The translations under genes and the position numbers were made by a program. Of a stretch of DNA of 64,000 bases, positions 24,350 through 32,060 are shown in pieces. Position 1 is the first letter of the stretch. The number at the start of each line of letters is the position of its first letter. The stretch comes from Desulfoferula mesophila (lineage in GTDB: Bacteria > Desulfobacterota > Desulfarculia > Desulfarculales > Desulfarculaceae). The stretch spans positions 2,681,501-2,745,500 of the forward strand of contig NZ_AP028679.1 in assembly GCF_037076455.1 (NCBI RefSeq), in the 5' to 3' direction. The notes beneath the pieces were generated by a model that saw only the letters and a program-made list of their open reading frames with translations, was not told the origin of the DNA and did no database searches.

Positions 24350-24580
24350 ATGCCGCTATTTTTGGAGCTCGGCCCCGAGGATGAAAGATTTGTAGAGTCT
24401 GAGGGCGCCGCTTTCATTTTGACCAAGGACTTGAGAGCGTTCAGGCTGGAGGGGGATAAAAGGTTCCCCACCATGATAATCTGGAGCAAGTCCCCTTGGG
24501 CCCATCGACTACGGGTGCGGGACATCAACCCGAACCCGTCTCTCCGCAAGGTAATGTTTCATGCACCGGCAAGAACGTGA
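24350..24580 (+). CDS. Possible small hypothetical protein
   Basis: The 76-residue frame (MPLFLELGPEDERFVESEGAAFILTKDLRAFRLEGDKRFP...) has an AGGA ribosome-like site and a TATAAT hexamer at 24331-24336 just upstream. It overlaps the following gene by 20 nt. I see no family. The TATAAT could instead serve the flavin-binding-type gene that follows. Confidence 0.4.
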   Translation: MPLFLELGPEDERFVESEGAAFILTKDLRAFRLEGDKRFPTMIIWSKSPWAHRLRVRDINPNPSLRKVMFHAPART

Positions 24581-25064
24581 AATCACCGACCGCAGCGAAA
24601 TTGACGCCATCCTTGAACGCGGCGAGGTGTGCCGCATCGCCCTGGCGGACGACAACGTCCCCTACCTCGTGACCATGAACTACGGCTACCGCCACGGGGA
24701 TCGGGCCGCCCTGTTTTTGCACAGCGCGCCCCAGGGCAAGAAGCTGGACATCATCCGGCGCAACAACCTGGCCTGCTTTTAGGTGAGCCTGGATCACCAA
24801 ATGATCGAGACCCAGGTACGCTGCAACTGCGGCATGAAATACAAGAGCGTGGTGGGAATGGGCCGCATAAGCCTGCTCACGGACTATGACGAAAAGATAG
24901 AGGGGCTCAACTGCCTGGTGCGCCACTACCACGGGCAAGACCGGCCGCGTTACACCCCGGCCTACGTGAACGCCACCGTCGTGCTCCGGTTGGATATAGA
25001 GGAGCTGACAGGGAAAAAGTGCGAGGGGCCGTCCCAGCCGGACCCCAATCTTCCGGTGGGGTAA
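24561..25064 (+). pseudogene. Pyridoxamine 5'-phosphate oxidase-like flavin-binding protein with an in-frame amber codon
   Basis: Reading through one TAG at 24780-24782 gives a 167-codon protein of the PNPOx-like family: REITDRSEIDAILERGEVCRIALADDNVPYLVTMNYGY, LFLHSAPQGKKLDIIRRNNLACF, [TAG], then VSLDHQMIETQ, GMKYKSVVGMGRISLLTDYDEKIEGLNCLVRHY and a C-terminal VNATVVLRLDIEELTGKK. Relatives commonly have glutamate (ACFEVDxDH) where the stop lies, so one GAG to TAG change explains it. The downstream half has an in-frame GTG but no ribosome site. I treat it as a recent nonsense mutant; amber decoding (pyrrolysine) is a remote alternative. Confidence 0.8.
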
Positions 25065-25136
25065 ACCGCGTTTAAATTTCTAGGGCAGCTTCTTTTCAAC
25101 ACCGCCAGGGCACAAAACAGGCCGAAATTGATCCCG

Positions 25137-25159
25137 TTGCTTCCCCCATGCTTCCCCGA
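25137..25159. repeat. Subterminal 23-bp direct repeat, right copy
   Basis: Exact copy of 9535-9557, in the same orientation, about 50-90 bp from the right boundary repeat. Confidence 0.65.
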
Positions 25160-25207
25160 AAAAAGCCTACTACTGCAACATGCTTAATTTAAAGTTGTTT
25201 TTTTGAT

Positions 25208-25229
25208 GGGATCGGTGATTTACCATCTC
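25208..25229. repeat. Right attachment-site direct repeat (attR core)
   Basis: Matches the left copy at 9398-9419 in 21 of 22 positions. It lies directly downstream (minus strand) of the cobalamin riboswitch aptamer. The sequence on the island side of this copy does not form the T-tailed terminator seen at the left junction. Confidence 0.8.
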
Positions 25230-25244
25230 CCACGACCGGGGCGT

Positions 25245-25445
25245 GCATGGCGTGGCCGGTCTTCTGGCTCGTGGATCGCCCTACTCCCCGCACCTTCCCG
25301 GCCCGCGCTCCTCCCCGGAGGCCGGCCAGTGGCTCATCGCGGGTTTGGTCCCCACTCACAGCGGCGGGTCCGCGCCGGATTCTCACCGGCTTCCCATGCT
25401 CCCGAGGGAGCGCCACACCACATGGCTTGTGCCTGGTGTTTATCA
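25245..25445 (-). promoter_or_regulatory. Cobalamin riboswitch (aptamer)
   Basis: The minus strand shows the conserved cobalamin-riboswitch core in order: GGGAAGCCGGTGAGAATCCG, then GGACCCGCCGCTGT, GAGCCACTG, GGGAAGG and GAGCCAGAAGACCGGCC. The variable stems between these blocks pair as expected (for instance the GGCGCTCCC/GGGAGC region). Adenosylcobalamin or methylcobalamin binding normally shuts down downstream genes through a terminator or a blocked ribosome site. Here the strand reads into the island's right end, with no gene in that sense. Its natural target is probably the ThiC/BzaF gene at 9329, whose leader terminator sits at the left island junction. Confidence 0.93.
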
Positions 25446-25567
25446 TCGCCGGGCGCGGCGGTCAAGGTTTGGCTTACGGTTGCCATTGACCCGGAGCGGC
25501 AAAACAGGCTATCCCAAGAACAGGCGAACAAATCCGGCCCGAGAGGACCGCAAGCATGGAGAGGCGC

Positions 25568-26311
25568 ATGGACTTCAACACAGAGGTGGCCCTGGTCACC
25601 GGAGCGGGGCGGGGCATCGGCCTGGCCGTGGCCGAAAAGCTGGGCAACCTGGGGGCGGCGGTGGTGCTGGCCGACCAGGACCTGACCGGCGCCGAGGCCG
25701 GGGCCCTGGCCATAGAGGGCGCGGGCGGCCGGGCCACGGCTCTGGCCATGGACGTGCGCCGGGCCGAGGACTGGCAAGAGGTGGTGGCCGAGGCGGTGCG
25801 CCGCTACGGCCCGCTCAGCGTGCTGGTGAACAACGCGGGCTTCGACCGCCCCGGCGGGGTGGCCAAGCTGGACCGGTGCGATTTCGAGGCGGTGCTGGAG
25901 GTGCACCTCACCTCTTGTCTGCTGGGCATGCAGACGGTGCTGCCGGTGTTCGCCCAGGCCGGGCAAGGAGCCATCGTCAACGTGTCCAGCGTGTATGCCA
26001 AGATCGGCGGCCAGGGCGAGGCTGCCTACAGCGCGGCCAAGGCGGGCATGGTGGGGCTCACCAAGTCGGCGGCCCGGGAGATGGCCCGCCAGGGGGTGCG
26101 GGTCAACTGCGTGTTGCCCGGCCTCACCAACACCCCGGCCATTCGCGCCATGATGTCCGAGAAGATCAAGGCCAAGCTCTTGGCCGAGACCCCGCTGAGG
26201 CGTATGGCCCAGCCTGGCGAAATCGCCAACGTCATCGCCTTTTTGGCCTCCAGCGAGGCCAGCTTTGTTACCGGCGCGGCGTGGGAGGTGTCGGGCGGCT
26301 GGAACATGTAG
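25568..26311 (+). CDS. Short-chain dehydrogenase/reductase (FabG-like)
   Basis: The 247-residue SDR has TGAGRGIG (NAD(P) binding, about 11-18), NNAG, the catalytic serine region VNVSSVYAKIGG, YSAAKAG with the catalytic Tyr/Lys, and the C-terminal PLRRMAQPGEIANVIAFLAS...VTGAAWEVSGGW typical of 3-oxoacyl-ACP-reductase-like enzymes. The acidic residue after the second strand (VLADQD) suggests NAD preference. The substrate is not known. Start candidates are ATG 25568 (GGAGAGG close by) and ATG 25556. It diverges from the riboswitch. Confidence 0.86.
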   Translation: MDFNTEVALVTGAGRGIGLAVAEKLGNLGAAVVLADQDLTGAEAGALAIEGAGGRATALAMDVRRAEDWQEVVAEAVRRYGPLSVLVNNAGFDRPGGVAKLDRCDFEAVLEVHLTSCLLGMQTVLPVFAQAGQGAIVNVSSVYAKIGGQGEAAYSAAKAGMVGLTKSAAREMARQGVRVNCVLPGLTNTPAIRAMMSEKIKAKLLAETPLRRMAQPGEIANVIAFLASSEASFVTGAAWEVSGGWNM

Positions 26312-26319
26312 CTAGGCGG

Positions 26320-26446
26320 CTTCGCCAGAAACCAGCATACTGCGTTGCCGACGTCGCGTCTGCCTCGGCGTAGGTTACCTACGCCTGCGGCACCCGCGTC
26401 GCCGGGCGCCTTGTCTGCTGGCCCCTGGCTGTGCCGCTACACGCTT
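26320..26446. repeat. Dispersed palindromic intergenic repeat, copy A
   Basis: Contains a perfect GGCGTAGGTTACCTACGCC dyad at about 26367-26385 and ends with a GGCTGTGCCGCTACA block. The reverse complement aligns with 27725-27858 (shared GGCACAG, GACAAGGCG, CGGCGA, GTTACCTACG/CGAGG segments). It lies between SDR and the rRNA methyltransferase-like gene and could form a strong RNA hairpin. Confidence 0.7.
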
Positions 26447-26474
26447 TTATTTTGAAAAATTTATCGAAAAAGAT

Positions 26475-27659
26475 TTATTTCTGCGGGACGGTGCCGAAGA
26501 GCAGGGTCACGTGCAGGCCGCCGAAGGGCGCGGTGATGGCGGTGGTCTCGCTTAGGCCCAGGGCCTCGGCCCACTCCGGTCGGTAGAGCACCACCCCGCA
26601 GCGCCAACCGCCATAGGCCTGGGTCAGGCGCTGCCCGATGCGCCGGGCCAAATCCTGGGCCTGGCGCACGCTGCCCAGGCGCTTGCCATAGGGCGGATTC
26701 ATGACCAACAGCCCCGGCCCGGCGGGCGGCGCGGCGGTGAAGAAGTCCCCCGCCTCCAAATCGACCCCCTGCCCCACCCCGGCCAGCTCGGCGTTACCCT
26801 GGGCCAGGGCCACGGCCTCGCGGTTGCTGTCGCGGCCTAGAATAGGCGCGGCCGGGGCGGCCAGGGCCTGCTCCAGGGTGTGGCGCTTCAGATAATTCCA
26901 GGCCGCCTCCCGGTGGCAGGGCCAGGACTCGAAGGCAAAGGAGCGGCCCCGCCCCGGCGGCAGGCCACGGGACAGGGACGCGGCCTCGATGACCAGGGTG
27001 CCGCTGCCGCACATGGGGTCCAGCAGGGGCTCTCTGCCGTCGTAGCCGCAGAGCATTAGCAGCGCGGCGGCCAGGTCTTCGCGCAAGGGGGCCAAGCCGC
27101 CCTGAGCCCGCCAGCCCCGCTTGTGCAAGTGGGCCCCGCTCATGTCCAGGCTGATGGACGCCCGCCGGTCGTTGCCCCGCACCTGCAGGCGCTGGGCGTT
27201 CTCGTCGCCCGGCTCGGAGGGCACCGGGGGAGCCAGGCCTACCTCGCGCAGGCGCTGGGCCGCGGCCCGGCCCACCACCTCGGCGATGCGCCCGGTGTGC
27301 TTGAGGTTGCTCCCCTTGAGCGCCACCTGGATGTTGAGCGGCGCGCCGGGGGCCAGGAACACCTCCCAAGGCACCGCCTCGGCCTGGCGCGTCAGGTCTT
27401 CCCAGAGCCGCACCCTAAAGTCCTTGAGGCGCAACCACACCCGGCCGGCGGTGCGCAACCACAGATTGGCGGCCACGGCCAGCTCCAGCTTGGCGCTGAA
27501 GTTGACCCCGCCGGTCTCGGGCTGCACCTCGCCCGCGCCCAGGGCGGTGAGCTCGGCGGCGCAAAGGGCCTCCAGCCCCGGCGCGGTCACCGCGAAAAAG
27601 CGGTGTTCCGGGAACCAGGCCTGGCGTTTGATGCGGCGTTCTAGATTTACGTTTGACAT
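26475..27659 (-). CDS. 23S rRNA guanine-N2 methyltransferase-like protein (RlmL/YpsC type)
   Basis: The 394-residue protein has an N-terminal ferredoxin-like/THUMP region (FFAVTAPGLEALCAAELTALG...GGVNFSAKLELAVAANLWLRTAGRVW, IQVALKGSNLKHTGRIAEVVGRA) and a Rossmann methyltransferase domain with LLDPMCGSGTLVIEAA, ILGRDSNREAV and the catalytic NPPYGKRLG. This is the order in the RlmL N-terminal domain/YpsC/Trm14 family, which makes N2-methylguanosine in rRNA or tRNA using SAM. The C-terminal RlmK domain of E. coli RlmL is absent, as in YpsC. Palindromic repeats flank the gene on both sides. Confidence 0.87.
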   Translation of the reverse strand: MSNVNLERRIKRQAWFPEHRFFAVTAPGLEALCAAELTALGAGEVQPETGGVNFSAKLELAVAANLWLRTAGRVWLRLKDFRVRLWEDLTRQAEAVPWEVFLAPGAPLNIQVALKGSNLKHTGRIAEVVGRAAAQRLREVGLAPPVPSEPGDENAQRLQVRGNDRRASISLDMSGAHLHKRGWRAQGGLAPLREDLAAALLMLCGYDGREPLLDPMCGSGTLVIEAASLSRGLPPGRGRSFAFESWPCHREAAWNYLKRHTLEQALAAPAAPILGRDSNREAVALAQGNAELAGVGQGVDLEAGDFFTAAPPAGPGLLVMNPPYGKRLGSVRQAQDLARRIGQRLTQAYGGWRCGVVLYRPEWAEALGLSETTAITAPFGGLHVTLLFGTVPQK

Positions 27660-27724
27660 GGCCGAGGTTTACCACGGCATGGGCTTGGCTACCAACCCAT
27701 TGTGCGGCCTAAGGCAGGCATCCG

Positions 27725-27858
27725 CCCCGAGGCGGCACAGACTGGAGGGCGTGGACAAGGCGAACGGCGAGGGGGCCCGCAGCCGTAGCGTTACCTACGT
27801 CGAGGAGCACCCAAAGCCGTCCAGCAAAACCCCCGGCTTCCAGGCTGCGCCGCTACAC
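27725..27858. repeat. Dispersed palindromic intergenic repeat, copy B (inverted relative to A)
   Basis: Shares GGCACAG, GACAAGGCG, GGCGA and GTTACCTACG blocks with the reverse complement of copy A. It ends in GGCTGCGCCGCTACA next to the radical SAM gene stop. Confidence 0.65.
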
Positions 27859-29019
27859 CATGGAGTCGGCCAGCTCGTTGAGCACCTCGTCGGCGTTGTG
27901 CCCCGAAGCCTCGATGCGGGCCAGGTTGGACTCCAAATCGCTCCTGAGGCCCATACGGTCGATGTCCCGGGGCTCCCGGCAGCGGCCCATGCGGCGGCAG
28001 ATGCGATACAGCAGGCGCTCATGATCCGGCAGGGCCAGATAATCGTCCAGGATGGCCAGCATCTTGGGCTTGTCCTCGGGCAGCTTGCCGCCTACCGTCT
28101 CGATGAGGTTCATCATGTGGTCGCTGGTGATGGTGGAGGTTATGCCCTCCAGGGTGGCGATGAACAGGCGAATCTCCTCGGCCGTCTCGTCGTCGCTTAG
28201 CTTGACGAAATCACCGGCCACCAGGTCCTTGTGCAGTTCGATACGCTCGGGCACCCTTAGGGTGCGCAGGCGGATGAAGTCGGGGTTGATCTGGTTGAGC
28301 ACCTCGGCGGTGGCGACGGCGTGCTCGCGCCACCATTTACGCCCGCCCAGGCCGGGCATCACGTACTCGCTCAGCTCCATGCCCGCGGCCTTGATGTTTT
28401 GCCCGCCCTTGATCTGCTTGGCCGCGGTGACCCCCTTGTTCATGAACTTGAGCAGCGGATCGTAGCCGGTCTCCAGGCCGACGTGCACCCGGTCCAACCC
28501 GGCCTTGCGCAGCATGGTCAGTTCCTCCACGCTGCGCTGGGCGGCGGTGGAGGAGCGGGCGTAGGTGGTGACCCGCTTGGCCTCGGGCAGCTTTTCCCGC
28601 AGATAGCGCAGGGCCTCGGCCAGCACCTCGGGTTTCATCACCAGGTTGTTGGCGTCCTGCAAGAACACGTTGCCCGTGCCGTAGTAGAGCCAGCCGGCCA
28701 CGTTGCGGAAGGCGTCGCTGACCGTGGGGGTGGAGAACACCCGGTTCACCACCTCGGCGCTGACGTCTCCGCCATGGCCCATGGCCTTGGACAGCGCCAG
28801 AATCTCCCGGCGCATCTCGGCCGCCGCGTCGATGTCGGCCTTGATCTCTTCCAGAGAGCGGCGGCTGAAGGTGCGGCGCTTGTACACCGGGCAGAACTTG
28901 CACTTGTTCCAGGGGCAGTTGCGGGTGAAGCGCAAGAGCAGGCTCCGGGCCTCGCTGGGCGGGCGGATGGGGCCTTGCTCAAAGGTCAGGGTGGGGTCCA
29001 GGGCGGGAAGCGCGGTCAC
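27853..29019 (-). CDS. Radical SAM protein of unknown function
   Basis: The 388-residue protein has a radical SAM CxxxCxxC motif near the N-terminus (CPWNKCKFC, about residues 35-43) preceded by RSLLLRFTRNC, and later Elp3/MiaB-type radical SAM core features: TYARSSTAAQRSVEELTMLRKAGLDRVHVGLETGYDPLLKFMNKGVT and SEYVMPGLGG. There is no B12-binding domain or second cluster that I can see. Such proteins occur widely in sulfate reducers next to unrelated genes. The reaction cannot be assigned. Confidence 0.8.
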   Translation of the reverse strand: MTALPALDPTLTFEQGPIRPPSEARSLLLRFTRNCPWNKCKFCPVYKRRTFSRRSLEEIKADIDAAAEMRREILALSKAMGHGGDVSAEVVNRVFSTPTVSDAFRNVAGWLYYGTGNVFLQDANNLVMKPEVLAEALRYLREKLPEAKRVTTYARSSTAAQRSVEELTMLRKAGLDRVHVGLETGYDPLLKFMNKGVTAAKQIKGGQNIKAAGMELSEYVMPGLGGRKWWREHAVATAEVLNQINPDFIRLRTLRVPERIELHKDLVAGDFVKLSDDETAEEIRLFIATLEGITSTITSDHMMNLIETVGGKLPEDKPKMLAILDDYLALPDHERLLYRICRRMGRCREPRDIDRMGLRSDLESNLARIEASGHNADEVLNELADSMV

Positions 29020-29268
29020 GTTCTCTCCTTGGCTGGGGTCGGCTCGTCGGGTGGTGCGTAACTAGTTAAGTAATTTGTAGGGCCAGACGCCGGCGGTGTC
29101 AAGGATGGTGGACGGGTGCGGGGATGGATAACCCCTATTCGTGATAGCGCCGCCTGCTTCGCCCCGAGATTGCTTTGTCGCTGCGCTCCTCGCAACGACA
29201 AGGCTTGTATCAAAAACCAACCCCCGAGCCCTTGCAGGTCCGGGGGCGAAAACCGGCTCTCCCCTCCC

Positions 29269-29691
29269 CTATGGCACGGGCACGCTGGCGTGGGCCAGCC
29301 ACTGCCAGCCCTGGTCGGTCTTGATGAACACGCTCATGCGCGGGGCGGTCTTGCTCCCCACCCGCCGGCCGTCCTTCATGGTCTCCACCCTGGCCAGGTA
29401 GGTGACCACCAACACCGGCCCTTGCCGGGTGGTGCGAAACCCGCTGAGCACGTAGTTGCTGATCACGGCCCGGTCCAGCGCGGCCAGCTCCGTGGCCTTG
29501 TCGTGCACCCCGGCGGATTGCACGGACATGAAGGCGGGCGAAACCTCGCCGACCTTTTGTTGCCACTGCCGGCCTGCCGTCGTCGTCCAAAGATCGCGCA
29601 CCAACTGCTCGCCGCTCACCGGGGGTTCGGCCCAGGCGACCGGGGCCAGCAGCAGGAGCGCGGCGACACACAGGCAGGCAACGCGCGGCAT
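29269..29691 (-). CDS. Secreted NTF2/SnoaL-like protein, copy 2
   Basis: The 140-residue product has a signal peptide (MPRVACLCVAALLLLAPVAWA) and a domain with GEQLVRDLWTTTAGRQW, NYVLSGFRTTRQGPVLVVTYLARVET and FIKTDQGWQWLAHASV. This resembles small SnoaL/DUF4440-like alpha-beta folds. It is a paralogue of the gene 8 nt upstream (29700-30110), so the pair arose by tandem duplication. Likely periplasmic; function unknown. Confidence 0.7.
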   Translation of the reverse strand: MPRVACLCVAALLLLAPVAWAEPPVSGEQLVRDLWTTTAGRQWQQKVGEVSPAFMSVQSAGVHDKATELAALDRAVISNYVLSGFRTTRQGPVLVVTYLARVETMKDGRRVGSKTAPRMSVFIKTDQGWQWLAHASVPVP

Positions 29692-29699
29692 GAGCGGCC

Positions 29700-30110
29700 T
29701 CACTGCACCGGCTCCAGGTTGGCGTGGGCCAGCCACTGCCAGCCCTGCTCGGTGTTGATGAAAACCTCCAGGCGCAGGGCGGGCTTGTCGCCCCGGGCCT
29801 GGGCCGCGCCGAAGTGATATGAGACCACTATCACCGGGCCCTGCTCGGTGGCGTGGAAGTCGCTCAGGGTGTAGGCGCCCAGGTTCAGGCCCGCTAGCCG
29901 CTTCATCTCGTCCTGTTTGTCGTTGGCGCCGAAGGAGTGCACCGCCTGGAACTCCGGGCTGGTCGTGGCCGCGATCTTGGCCATGTCCTTGGCCGCGATC
30001 AGGGCCCACAGGCCGCGCACCAGCGTCTCCCCCTGGCTCTGGGCGGCCCGGGCGGGGCCGGCGGCCAGCAGCAGGATCAGGGCCAGGGCGAAAATTATCA
30101 TCCTCTTCAT
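29700..30110 (-). CDS. Secreted NTF2/SnoaL-like protein, copy 1
   Basis: The 136-residue product has a signal peptide (MKRMIIFALALILLLAAGPARA) and the same domain as its downstream neighbour: GETLVRGLWALIAAKDM, YTLSDFHATEQGPVIVVSYHF and FINTEQGWQWLAHANLEP. The ATG at 30110 has AAGGAGCG upstream. Both copies keep the GWQWLAHA end, so that edge strand is probably functionally important. No enzymatic residues can be named. Confidence 0.72.
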   Translation of the reverse strand: MKRMIIFALALILLLAAGPARAAQSQGETLVRGLWALIAAKDMAKIAATTSPEFQAVHSFGANDKQDEMKRLAGLNLGAYTLSDFHATEQGPVIVVSYHFGAAQARGDKPALRLEVFINTEQGWQWLAHANLEPVQ

Positions 30111-30166
30111 GCCGCGCTCCTTGGGTGGTCGCCTTAATTCTACGGCAGATTTCGGAGCAAGCAAAA

Positions 30167-30193
30167 GCCCCCGGACCGTGACGGTCCGGGGGC
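30167..30193 (-). terminator. Intrinsic terminator of the Fe-S/CCG protein gene
   Basis: Perfect 11-bp stem (30167-30177 with 30183-30193, loop GTGAC) followed on the minus strand by TTTT. It lies 21 nt beyond the stop codon at 30214. Confidence 0.85.
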
Positions 30194-30213
30194 GAATGGA
30201 TTACGGATAACTT

Positions 30214-31353
30214 TTAGAGCTGCTCGGCGATGATCTCCACCAGGTCCTTGACCTCGATCTTCTCGTCCACGTTCTCGGTCTTGGCGCTGTCGGTGAACAT
30301 GCTGATGCAATAGGGACAGCAGGTGGCCACCACCTCCGCGCCCTTGGCGTCGGCCTCGCGGATCTTGTGGGTGCTGAAGCGCTGCTCGGGGTCGGCCTCC
30401 ATCCACAGGCGGCCACCGCCGCCGCCGCAGCACAGGGCCATGCCCTTGTTGCGGTCGAACTCCATGACCTCCGCGCCGGCGGCGCCCAACAGCTCGCGGG
30501 GCTCGTCGAACACCTTGCTGTGGCGGCCCAGGTAGCAGGGGTCGTGGTAGATCACCTTCTTGCCGTAGCCGCCCAGGCTCAGCTTGCCCTCGTCCAAGAG
30601 CTGCTTGAGCAGTTGGGTGTAGTGCACCACCTCGAACTCGCCGCCGAACTCGGGGTATTCCTGGGTAAAGGTGGTGTAGCAGTGGGGGCTGGTGGTGAGG
30701 ATCTTCTTGACGCCCTTGTCGTTGAACAGGTTGATGTTCTTCTCGGCCAGGCCCATGAACTGCTCTTCGTCGCCCATCTTGCGCAGGGCCTCGCCGCAGC
30801 AGCTTTCCTCGTTGCCGATGATGCCGAAGCTCACGCCCGCGGCGCCCAGCACCTTGACCAAGGATTTGGCGATCTGCTGGGAGCGGGGGTCGTAGGCTGA
30901 GGTACAGCACACGCTGAGGAAGTACTCCTGGCTGCCGTCGAAGCGGGGGATATCCAGGCCCTCGGTCCACTTTTCGCGCTTGTCGCGCTCCTCGGACCAG
31001 GGATTGCCCTTGGAGTGGATGGAGCCCATGATGGAGCTAAGGCTCTTGGGGGCCGCGCCGCTCTCGGCGATCATGGCCCGCATGGCCCGGATCACGTCGA
31101 TGATCTTCACCTCGCGGGGACAGTTTTCCACGCACAGCTTGCAGGTGGTGCAGGCGTAGAGGATATCGTCGGACTCGAAGCCCTCCAGGCCCAACTGGCC
31201 CATCTTGATGAGCTGGCGGGTGCGGAAGGGGCTGTCCACCGCGGGCCAGGGGCAGAGCCCGGAGCACAGACCGCACTGCATGCACTGGTACAGGGTATCG
31301 CCGCCCATCAGGGCGATGGCCTCACTAACCTCCAGAAACGGCGTGGCGGGCAT
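30214..31353 (-). CDS. (Fe-S)-binding, CCG-domain protein (HdrD/GlpC-like)
   Basis: The 379-residue protein has two ferredoxin-type [4Fe-4S] motifs (CMQCGLCSGLCP and CTTCKLCVENCP) and two cysteine-rich CCG domains: CCTSAYDP...ESCCGEALRK...PHCYTTF, and DPCYLGRHS...CCGGGGGRLW...ATCCPYC. This layout is shared by HdrD, GlpC and LldE-type subunits that move electrons between membrane carriers, disulfides and dehydrogenases. No transmembrane helix is present, so it is a cytoplasmic or peripheral subunit. No dehydrogenase partner is adjacent here. The ATG at 31353 has AAGGAG upstream; a TTG eight codons earlier is less likely. Confidence 0.88.
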   Translation of the reverse strand: MPATPFLEVSEAIALMGGDTLYQCMQCGLCSGLCPWPAVDSPFRTRQLIKMGQLGLEGFESDDILYACTTCKLCVENCPREVKIIDVIRAMRAMIAESGAAPKSLSSIMGSIHSKGNPWSEERDKREKWTEGLDIPRFDGSQEYFLSVCCTSAYDPRSQQIAKSLVKVLGAAGVSFGIIGNEESCCGEALRKMGDEEQFMGLAEKNINLFNDKGVKKILTTSPHCYTTFTQEYPEFGGEFEVVHYTQLLKQLLDEGKLSLGGYGKKVIYHDPCYLGRHSKVFDEPRELLGAAGAEVMEFDRNKGMALCCGGGGGRLWMEADPEQRFSTHKIREADAKGAEVVATCCPYCISMFTDSAKTENVDEKIEVKDLVEIIAEQL

Positions 31354-31508
31354 TCCGTGATTCTCCTTATTGTCCAAAAATCAGCAGAAGCGCCCTCCAC
31401 CATGGCTGGGCGCTGGTCATGCGGGTGCTCATGATGAATAGCACCATCATTATTTAGTGTCAAGAAAATGGAACGGGGAATTTTCGATGGTTTCGCTGGG
31501 CTATGCGC

Positions 31509-32045
31509 TCAGTCCAGGGCGGCCTTGAAGGCGGCCAGGGCTTGGGGTATCACCGAGCGCACCACCGCCTCGGGCTCCAGGTTCATGCGCCGCTCAACCT
31601 GCTGGTAGGAGGGATAGTCCTGGGTCAGCTTCAGGGGCGATCTTCCGGCCACGGCCTTGAGCTGGTGGTAATCCCGGGCCATTTCCATGATGCTCGTCCC
31701 GCGCACCGGGCCGGGGTCCAGCCAGCCCAGGCGCGCCATCACCTCGAAGCGCACCTGATCGGCCAGAAACAAAAACACGTCCAGGGCTTCCAGCTTGGTC
31801 CTGGCCTCCAGGTCGGGATAGCGCTCGCCGGGGCCCAGTCCGCGCACCCCCAGCACCACGTCGTACAGGGCCAGGGTGCCCTCCTGCCCCAGCTCGGCCA
31901 GCTTGCACAAAACATCGTCGGGCAGCTCGGAAAGGGCGGCATCGGAGCGGGGACGATATCCCAGGCGGCGTTGCCAAGGACCAAAGGCAGCCCTGGCCGC
32001 CTTGTCGCGCCTCGCCTGCTCCAGGCTCACCAACTGTCCGCTCAT
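31509..32045 (-). CDS. Conserved hypothetical protein next to the GAF kinase
   Basis: The 178-residue soluble helical protein starts MSGQLVSLEQARRDKAARAAF and has no recognised domain. Conserved-looking parts are LYDVVLGVRGLGPGERYPDLEARTKLEALDVFLFLADQVRFEVMARLGW and the end NLEPEAVVRSVIPQALAAF. It begins 15 nt after the histidine kinase stop, so it is probably cotranscribed and may be linked to the same signalling route. Confidence 0.6.
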   Translation of the reverse strand: MSGQLVSLEQARRDKAARAAFGPWQRRLGYRPRSDAALSELPDDVLCKLAELGQEGTLALYDVVLGVRGLGPGERYPDLEARTKLEALDVFLFLADQVRFEVMARLGWLDPGPVRGTSIMEMARDYHQLKAVAGRSPLKLTQDYPSYQQVERRMNLEPEAVVRSVIPQALAAFKAALD

Positions 32046-32060
32046 TGTGCTCCTCGGCGC

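Larger units (their letters stand above)
9398..25229. mobile_element. Integrated element (15.8 kb), phage-satellite-like or degraded prophage, with cargo
   Basis: The element is bounded by 22-bp direct repeats differing at one base, with a tyrosine recombinase gene 168 bp inside the left end. The right third holds an AlpA-like regulator, a phage-type replication protein, a DnaB helicase and a small terminase subunit. I see no large terminase, portal, capsid or tail genes. The middle carries metabolic and regulatory cargo. Integrase at one end plus AlpA, replication and lone TerS recalls phage-inducible chromosomal islands. A decayed prophage is the alternative. Confidence 0.78.

Noticed and set aside
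25243-26373. Plus-strand frame of 376 codons running through the riboswitch and SDR gene
   Set aside because: It is Arg/Gly-rich and out of frame with a clear SDR; its first half is the complement of the cobalamin aptamer.
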